64,000 bases of DNA from positions 115,302,529 through 115,366,528 of the forward strand of contig NC_072473.1 of the NCBI RefSeq assembly GCF_027574615.1, given 5' to 3'. The translations under genes and the position numbers were made by a program. The stretch is from Eptesicus fuscus. Lineage: Eukaryota > Chordata > Mammalia > Chiroptera > Vespertilionidae. This document shows, in pieces, positions 57,841 to 64,000 of this stretch; position 1 is the stretch's first letter; each line of letters starts with the position of its first letter. The notes under the pieces are model-generated. The model ran no database searches. It worked only from the letters and a program-made list of their open reading frames with translations, and was not told the origin of the DNA.

Positions 57841-59076
57841 GTAAGACACCACAGAACCAATAGATAAACCAAAAAAAATACAAACACCACACACCCAGCA
57901 AAGAGGGTTGGGGCAGAATCTATAGCGGCTGATCTTATATACTGAAAATAAGATTAAGAATTGGATGAATATGGGGAGGACCTCAATTTAGTATTGAGGA
58001 AGTAGAAAGGGAATAAGTGGATGAGAAGAAAGAGAATGAGAAGAAAATAATAATAAATTTACAAAAAAATTGATTTCAAAAATGATATAAAAATTAAAAA
58101 TAGCAAATAAAAAATAGTGATGGAAAAATAATGTGAAAAGAAATAGAAAATAAAGCAACAAACAAAAACAGGAAAACAAAGAAGAAAAAAAAGGAATAAT
58201 AAAAAAATAAATAAAAATAAAAGTGAAAAAAGTGAAGTGTCGTTCCTTTTGCTGGCTTATGATCTCAGTCATCTGTACTGTACTGTTTCTCAGTTTCCTG
58301 GTTGCTGGGGCTAAAGATTTCTCTTTAAGCCAGTTCCTATGACCTCAGGGAGTATTCAGATTCCTTTGTATTATTCAGGGTGGGATCTGGGTGTGGCTGT
58401 ATTGGTTGCCTGGAGACTGGAGGGAGGGGCTATCTCTCAAGAGAAAATGGCAACCAGGGCTCAGGTATGACTCAGCACCAGACTTGCTACCACCTCTCCT
58501 GGACCACCGCCCACTCTCCCCAGATTCCACAAGTCCACACCTTCTCCTGCACCTCAACCAAGAGTAAGTGTCTGTATCTGAAAGGTCTTATGAACTAGGT
58601 TCAGTGAATAAAGGCACAGGCCCCAGAGTGAGGAGGGACTGCATCCCTGCAAGCTCCTCTCTTACCGGCACTGCGCAGTCCGGCCAGCTCTTCAGGGCTG
58701 CCTCTGAGCTCAGATCCAAAATCTAGAGTCCAAGGTCCAAAATCCCCTACCTCCTGCAGTCCCATGGACCCTTTTTTCATAGTCAGACACTTTGCCTGTC
58801 CTCAGGGACGCGTCTTGGCACCCTGTAGTTTCTCCCTGACCCTCTGGGTGCAGAGGTCTGGCAGACTCTCTTGCCTAGATCTTTGATTTCACCTTTATCC
58901 AGGGGACCTCTGCCCTTCCCGGCTGCAAACTGTCTCACCAGCTGCGTCTCCTTTGCCAATTTGGGCTGAATTCCACTTGTTTCAGCCGCTCACTCTTATT
59001 TGCTCTGGGACAAGGCTCAGGACACGTCTGTCTATTCTGCCTCCATTTTGTCTCTCCTCCAGTTTAAATAAGTCTT

Positions 59077-59584
59077 AAACTCAATCAGAGCTCTGACTTA
59101 ATGTTCAAGGAGAATCTTTGCACAGTGGGTATCAGACATTTTCAATGTTAGTATATAACATTGTTTAGCACGATTGCCGGTACAGATTTTTTTGGCAGCC
59201 AAGTGTTACTTCTATTTCACTCAAAATGTACATCTGTCATAGAATCAGAAAAATAACAGGTTGCATGAATATCTACAACAGACTGTTTCTTTTTATGTAT
59301 TTTTTTTTATTGTTAGCCTTTTAACTAACTACTGATGACAGTGTGGTATAAAACAGTACTTTTTAAAGCTTTTTTTAGTTAAAAATTTTTTCCCACATAA
59401 AGTGGCTTCTAAAAACTCCTAGAAATAACCTACACTTAAATACTTTCCCCTCTTGAGAACTCTAAAAGGAGACATATCTTTCTGTAATGTAGTGTTTATA
59501 GTGTCATTAAGAAGGCCTTTTACCTTCACATAGGTCAGTTTGTGTAAATATTGATTCTACTAGCTTAAGTGTCTTATATAATTA
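59077..59584. other. AT-rich unannotated stretch
   Basis: No gene or repeat family was recognised between the L1 and the Helitron. Confidence 0.4.
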
Positions 59585-60968
59585 CTAGTGACCCAGTGCA
59601 CGTAATTCATGCACATTAAAAGGGGATTAATTAGAGGAAATAATTTAATATTGCTATTGGCCCTTTTTCTATAATAGAAGTGTCAGAGATGAAAGAAAAT
59701 TAGTAAAATGTATATGAAAACCTTCCTCCTGTCAGAGTCTGGGGCTCACCACAGGACCCAGAGTCAAGTCCCCACCCACCCACATGCACCTCAAAATTGT
59801 GTGAGACCCAGACCTGGCCACCCCCCCCCCATTGGGCCAGATCCAGACCCGGCCAGTCCCACACTTGTCAAGCCCTGCTGGGCAGGGGACGTAACCTCAG
59901 GTCCCCTGGCCCAGTGCCACAATGGGGGGCGTAGCCTGAGGTCCCCCAGCCCAGAAAGGGGTGGGGGAATGCCTTGAGGTCCTCTGTCAAGCCCCACCAG
60001 ATGGGGGACACGGCCAGAGATCCTCTGTCAAGCCCCGCTGGCCTGAGATCCCCTGTCAAGCCCCACCAGGCAGGGGGGGGCACAGACTCAAGTCCCCCGG
60101 CCCAACACCGGGAGGGGGGCACAGCCTTATGTCCACCATCAAGCCCCGCAGGGTGGGGGTGCGGCCTGAGTTCCCCCGGCCCAAAACTGGGGGTGCACCT
60201 TGAGGTCCCCTGTCAAGCCCCGCTGGGTAGGGGGCATGGCCTGAGGTCCCCTGTCAAGCCCAGCCAAGCAGGGAGGCGCAGCCTTAGGTCCCCTGGCCCA
60301 GTGCTAGGGCGGGGGGCATGGCCTGAGGTCCCCCGGCCTGGTGCCGGGGTGGGGGTTGCGGCCTGAAGTCCTCTGTCACCCCACCTGGTGGGGGTTGCAG
60401 GCTGAGGTCCCCTGGCCTGACGCTGGGGCGGGGGGTGCAGCCTGAGGTCCCCTAGCCCAACACCAGGATGGGAAGCGACCTTGAGGTCCCTTTTCAAGTC
60501 CTGTTGGGTGTGGGGCATGGCCTAAAGTCCCCTGTCAAGCCCCACCTGGTGGGGGGCATGGCCTGAGGTCCCCCAGCCTGGCGCTGGGGCAGGCGGTGCA
60601 GTCTGAGGTCCCATAGCCCAGCACCAGGTCAGGAAGCGCACCTTGAGATCCCCCATCAAGCCCTGCCAGGTGGGGGCATGGCCTGAAGTCCCCTGTCAAG
60701 CCCCACTTGGTGGAAGGTGCAGCCTGAGGTCCCTGGCCTGGCACTGGGGTGGGGGGAGAAGCCTGAGGTTCCCTAGCCCAGCACCAGGATGGGAAGTGCA
60801 CCTTGAGATCCCCTGTCAAGCCCCACGTGGGTGGGGGAGGGCGTAGCCTCAGGTCCCTGCTGATTGCTCATTAAGGCTCCTTATGGGAAGTTGGCCTCAG
60901 CTGTGGGTGCAGCCATCTTTGTGAAGGAGTGATGGTCAATTAGCTTATTCCCTCTTTATTAGATAGGA
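59585..60968 (-). mobile_element. Helitron with large minisatellite, 1.38 kb
   Basis: The 3' terminus is at the left (ctag at 59,585-59,588 after A, hairpin gtgcacgtaattcatgcac) and the 5' terminus at the right (ctttattagatagga, ending about 60,968). The left 280 bp resemble the remnant at 25,735, a 3'-end subtype with 'ttaaaaggggattaattagagg'. 59,865-60,845 is a minisatellite. The 5' part has gcagccatctttgtg (YY1-like word on minus) and aattagcttatt in place of the octamer. Confidence 0.9.
59865..60845. repeat. About 40-bp two-type minisatellite
   Basis: Units of about 40 bp, two alternating types: one with 'aggtcccctgtcaagccccacc' and one with 'aggtcccctggcccagcacc'. GC content is very high. 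Open frames of 60-130 codons on both strands follow from the repeat and show no protein motif. Confidence 0.9.
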
Positions 60969-61280
60969 ATATGAAGAGAAAGCTACAAGTTAGCTATGCC
61001 AGTTTTCTATAATTCAATCTAATATCCTATATAATAAAGAGCTAATATGCAAATGGTCGTCACACCCTCATGCATAATGACTGATCAGCAGTAGGCTGCG
61101 TGCGCAGCAGGTGCGCGCGGGTGGGAAGGACTGAGTGCCCGGCACGGTGTGCGTGGGTGGGCTAGGACTTGACTCTGTGAGGCCCGGAGAGACAGGGCCT
61201 GCCAGCTGTGGCACAATGGAAGTCCCGCCTCTGTGCATGAGCTGCACAGGAAACACCTTTACTGACTGCTCATTGGCTAA

Positions 61281-61819
61281 ACTCGCAGTAAGCCACTCAC
61301 AGTGTTCTTGATAACTTGGGTAATAAGAATCCAAGAAGGTGATCTAGGGTTTTTCCACCTCACTCCTGGAGGAAAAAACGAAGTTCTGCTGCTGGAGGGA
61401 CTAAGAAATGTCATATTCTGCCCTAACTGTTTTGAGTCAGTGGATCGAGCCTTGACCTGTGGACCAGAGGGTCTGGGTTCAATTCTGGTCAAGGACATGC
61501 ACCTATGTTGCAGGCTCCTCCCTGGCTGTAGCCCAGGTCAGGGCTCATGCAGGAGGCAACCAATCAAAGTGTCCCTCTTACATTGATGTTTCTCTCTGTC
61601 TTTCCCTCTCTCTTCCATGCTCTCTAAAAATCAATGGAAAAATATCCTCAGGTGAGGATTAAAAAAAAAGGAAAGAAAGAAAGAAATGTCATATCCTATG
61701 AAAGAGACATCTTGAAAGTGCCTAAGTTGTCATTTTTTCGTGGTGAATGGACTGGAGTCCGTGTTGATGAAAACATCTTGGTGGCTGCGGTGGCCAGTAG
61801 TGCAGCAGCAGAGGGTTGA
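61281..61819 (+). pseudogene. Possible captured gene fragment, split by SINE
   Basis: The frame opens after a stop at 61,278-61,280, reads through the 5' TSD, and resumes in the same frame after the SINE at 61,697, up to a stop at 61,817-61,819. Without the SINE and one TSD copy it is 86 codons with no internal stop. It contains P-G-G-K-N-E-V-L-L-L-E-G-L-R-N-V-I and, after the SINE, S-F-F-R-G-E-W-T-G-V-R-V-D-E. There is no ATG in the part upstream of the SINE, as expected of an exon fragment. Codon-like composition contrasts with the surrounding Helitron. I do not recognise the parent gene; chance openness remains possible, and the opposite strand has a shorter open frame (about 46 codons). 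Confidence 0.45.
61420..61680 (+). mobile_element. tRNA-derived SINE nested in Helitron, 17-bp TSD
   Basis: It starts gccctaactgttttgagtcagtgg, with B-box ggttcaattctgg and tail aaaatcaatggaaaaatatcc then A-rich (GAAA)n. TSD aagaaatgtcatat(t/c)ct at 61,403-61,419 and 61,681-61,697, one mismatch. It inserted after the Helitron had acquired the cargo. Confidence 0.95.
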
Positions 61820-61957
61820 TGGGGGTGGCACCTTCCCCTGATCAGCCCAGTCGTCTCCCACAGAGGACATCCCCTGAGGCTCCAGGACTGTGAGAGGGGG
61901 CAGGCTGGGCTGAGCCCCTCCCCCTAGTGCACGGATTTTAATGAACCGGGCCTCTAG

Positions 61958-62903
61958 TATGTTTATAAAGGTAAAAGCATCACAAAAATCAGTAGTTGTT
62001 TACACTGCCTCCTGATTATATATTGCAAAATATTTTGAGTACTGGTGAAGTAATCCTAATATTTAAAAAAAAAACTAGAATATAACTGATAGCCACTGAA
62101 ATATAATAACCATTTTCTTCATGCAAGGATTGATGTAGAGGTTAGAACCTTGTTTTTATTTGTAGCTCATGTAAATCATCATTTGACTGCACATGCCTTG
62201 TGAGAGAGGGTAGTAAGGGAAAGTGTTTATTTTTAGATTCTATTCATGTAAGGCTCAAAGTGGGAATTTTCTGTTATATTATCATTGTTATTGGTACTAT
62301 ATGTCTTTCCCACTGCAGTGGGAAGTGTTTTATCTTATGAGGCATTTTCAACTTTTCAAGTTTAGAAATTGACTTTAGAGAGAAGGCATTATACTAAGGC
62401 TCTGGAAATAATGAGTTTACTATTGTTAAGTTGAGAGTAATTCTAGATGTTGTTAGTGTAAATTTGACTGATGCTCAATTACTGTCTATCTCATGATGTG
62501 TCAGAGTTGTTAAGTGGGCCCATTATAAAAGACTGAAATTATTAAAAATATGTCAACATTATTAAAGTCCAGAAACTGAACATATAATGTCATTATTATG
62601 TGTATGCCACACACCCTACTTTATATGATTCTGAGGGAAAATGGATGATGGGAACTGCCTGGAAAAATGTATGAGTTAATAGATTTAAATTGTATTGTTG
62701 GTGATAGATGAAGTCTCAATCACCAAGTGTTTAATAATGATATAGAAAATGCAAAAAACTTAAGAGGGATTATGGTTTAATTATATATTTTCTGGGTAGC
62801 TTCACTAATGAACATAATTGGTCTCTGGGAGATATCACAACTGAGATATCAAAAAACTGTTTTAGGCTTACCATCCAGAAGAGAATGGAAGTTCAAGTAA
62901 CAA
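61958..62903. other. AT-rich unannotated stretch
   Basis: No gene or repeat family was recognised between the two Helitrons. Confidence 0.4.
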
Positions 62904-63670
62904 TCTATATATATATATAAATATATATATATATAAAACCCTAATATGCAAATAAACCGAACAGTGGAACATCCAAACAACCGGTCACTATGATGTACGC
63001 TGACCACCAGGGGCTGCGTGTGGAACATGGTGCACGTGAGCAGCAGGCAGCAGAGCGCAGAACATGACGGGCATTGGCTGTGGTGGGATGGTGGAGCAGG
63101 TGAGCTGGGGTGCCAGACCAAGGTGAGGCGCCAGTCGCTGTCATCGGGGCGAGCCTCTGGTAGTTACTGAAAATTCTTTGCTCCCGTGCACCGTGGTCCC
63201 ACCAGGCACTCCCAGCTGCTGCTGGTGCCAGCCCCGCTTATACTCCATGCCAGCACCTGAGCTGCCACTCACACCCAGTGCCAGGCACTGCCACTCACAC
63301 CCAATTTCTCAGCGCCATCAGTGGGTGCGAGCAGCAACTGCTGGCCCTGATTGCCCCTGAGGTCTTCTCCACCTCCTCCTACTCCTGAGGGGAAATCAGG
63401 GCAACAGCTGCTGCTTGCACCCGCTAACGGTGCTGGCCCTACTCGCACCCGCTGCTGGCACTGGCCTTCTGCGCCATCAGCGGGTATGAGTGGGGTCAAC
63501 ACCATCAGCCTGTAGGAGCAGTGAAGGTGGGAGTGGGGCTGCCAGCAGACATGGGACCCGGGGCTGTTGAGGGAGGGACTGGGTGGGGGCATGGAGGATG
63601 GGCTGAGACCTGCCCCTGTGCCCACCACAGTTCCTTTCAAGGTGCATGAATTCATGCACTGGGCCCCTAG
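62904..63670 (+). mobile_element. HeliBat-type Helitron, 767 bp
   Basis: 5' terminus TC after A (62,903), expanded into (TA)n, then aaaaccctaatatgcaaat (octamer 62,946-62,953). The 3' end has a perfect hairpin (gtgcatgaattcatgcac) and gggcccctag ending 63,670. A CCACCAGGGGC word lies at 63,004. Within it lies a long imperfect hairpin (63,311-63,436). The 3' end abuts the next Helitron with no spacer. Confidence 0.93.
63311..63436. repeat. Long imperfect inverted repeat in Helitron
   Basis: Arms of about 52 bp (63,311-63,362 and 63,385-63,436) are mostly complementary, around a 22-base loop; for example gccctgattgcccctgagg pairs with cctgaggggaaatcagggc with two mismatches. Confidence 0.8.
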
Positions 63671-64000
63671 TCCTATATAATAAAAGCCTAACATGCAAAT
63701 CGACCGAACAGCGGAATGACCAGTTGGCGGGGAGCAGGACTGAGGAGCGGGCAGCGCCAGGCCAGCCAAGGCAGGTGCCAGCAGGCAGAGGGAGGGTATG
63801 GTGATCAGGGGGCAGTGACTGGAGGCGGTGGAGGGGCGATCGGGGTGCAGGGCTGGCCACTTGCCAGCCAGCGCCATCCCCCGATTGGCCCACTGGTCTC
63901 CTCCAACAGAGGGAGGCCAGACTGTGGCTTAGGCCGGCTCCCCACCATCGGTTGCACATCCCCTGAAGGCTCCCGGACTGTGAGAGGGCACAGGCCAGGC
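63671..64000 (+). mobile_element. HeliBat-type Helitron, cut by window end
   Basis: It starts TCCTATATAATAAAAGCC directly after the CTAG of the previous Helitron. Octamer ATGCAAAT at 63,693-63,700. It follows HeliBat order up to 'ctcccggactgtgagagggcacaggccaggc' at the window end; the 3' hairpin and CTAG should lie just beyond. A 202-codon minus frame (63,269-63,877) crosses the junction with its neighbour and has no motif. Confidence 0.93.

Larger units (their letters stand above)
51096..59058 (-). mobile_element. Full-length L1 (about 7.96 kb), 18-bp TSD
   Basis: A complete minus-strand L1: tail and 3' UTR at 51,096-51,348, ORF2, ORF1, then an exceptionally long 5' UTR (56,129-59,058) whose outer end is the complement of 'gagacaaaatggaggcagaatag'. 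The perfect 18-bp repeat ccagtttaaataagtctt (51,078-51,095 and 59,059-59,076) shows that the whole block is flanked as one insertion. Both ORFs are broken. The exact TSD and long recognisable frames suggest it is younger than the other L1s here. Confidence 0.95.
56129..59058 (-). promoter_or_regulatory. L1 5' UTR, very long (about 2.9 kb)
   Basis: All sequence between ORF1 and the outer TSD. It contains, from inside out, a 36-39 bp minisatellite (56,150-57,040), a GC-moderate part, an (AC)n tract (57,386-57,427), an A-rich part with (TA)n (57,600-58,240), and a GC-richer outer part ending at 59,058. In other mammals this region holds the L1 promoter. It is more than twice as long as the 5' UTR of the L1 at 11,869. 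Whether all of it is original L1 or includes later inserts cannot be decided by eye. Confidence 0.7.
61025..61957 (+). mobile_element. HeliBat-type Helitron with foreign cargo, 933 bp
   Basis: It starts TCCTATATAATAAAG after A (61,024) and ends with gggcctctag before T (61,958); the hairpin is degraded (gtgcacggattttaatgaac). Octamer at 61,047-61,054. 61,080-61,300 is GC-rich with CCAAT-type words; 61,281-61,820 is unlike any other Helitron here and keeps an open + frame once the SINE (61,420-61,680) is disregarded. From about 61,830 the normal HeliBat 3' part returns ('gaggctccaggactgtgagagg'). Confidence 0.93.

Noticed and set aside
59865..60845. CRISPR-like array of repeats
   Set aside because: Units are tandem and diverged without unique spacers, and the DNA is mammalian.
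59708..60846. Proline/glycine-rich open frames on both strands
   Set aside because: They are translations of a 40-bp GC-rich minisatellite inside a Helitron.
63269..63877. 202-codon minus open frame
   Set aside because: It crosses the junction of two Helitrons and a hairpin repeat; openness follows from GC-rich sequence.

Overview
The window is mammalian nuclear DNA, almost certainly from a vespertilionid bat. Two diagnostic repeat families support this. About ten tRNA-headed SINEs of the bat VES type (A-box and B-box, CT-rich tail, often exact target-site duplications, TSDs) sit beside at least a dozen Helitrons of the HeliBat type. The Helitrons start TCCTATATAAT or a variant, end CTAG or CTAA after a GTGCA..TGCAC hairpin, and lie between A and T. 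Among mammals, abundant Helitrons are known only from vespertilionid bats. I find no host exon, no intact protein-coding gene and no intact RNA gene. The longer open frames fall inside LINE-1 (L1) remnants, L1 5' UTRs or GC-rich minisatellites.

Layout. 1-11.5 kb: AT-rich DNA with SINEs, a truncated L1 (2.84-5.93 kb) and an old L1 fragment (7.4-7.9 kb). 11.5-21.7 kb: one ancient L1 (ORF1 and ORF2 start, + strand) broken by a full-length younger L1 (11,869-18,122), a Helitron (18,397-18,729), a MITE-like element, a Helitron composite with two 3' ends, and a 949-bp Helitron (20,671-21,619) carrying an 86-bp CCAAT-box repeat. 21.7-31 kb: old L1 pieces, SINEs, a 195-bp hAT with a perfect 8-bp TSD, a pile of inverted L1 fragments and another Helitron. 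31-41.8 kb: mostly AT-rich sequence, old L1s and small nested L1 inserts. 41.8-45.3 kb: a dense Helitron cluster. 45.3-51 kb: AT-rich sequence with two related solo LTR pieces. 51.1-59.1 kb: a full-length minus-strand L1 with an 18-bp TSD and an unusually long (about 2.9 kb) 5' UTR. 59.6-64 kb: a second Helitron cluster, cut by the window end.

No genes act together here; the relationships are those of nested insertions. Several junctions let the empty site be read directly. The points most worth following are: a Helitron that appears to carry foreign, possibly exon-derived sequence split by a later SINE (61.0-62.0 kb); two zero-spacer head-to-tail Helitron junctions; a perfect palindrome from head-to-head Helitron 5' ends; regulatory-motif cargo (octamer, YY1-like, CTCF-like, CCAAT) in Helitrons; and heptad-sized duplications in the coiled coil of two L1 ORF1 copies. 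Family names come from recognition of sequence features, not from a database search, and borders without a stated TSD or terminus are approximate.
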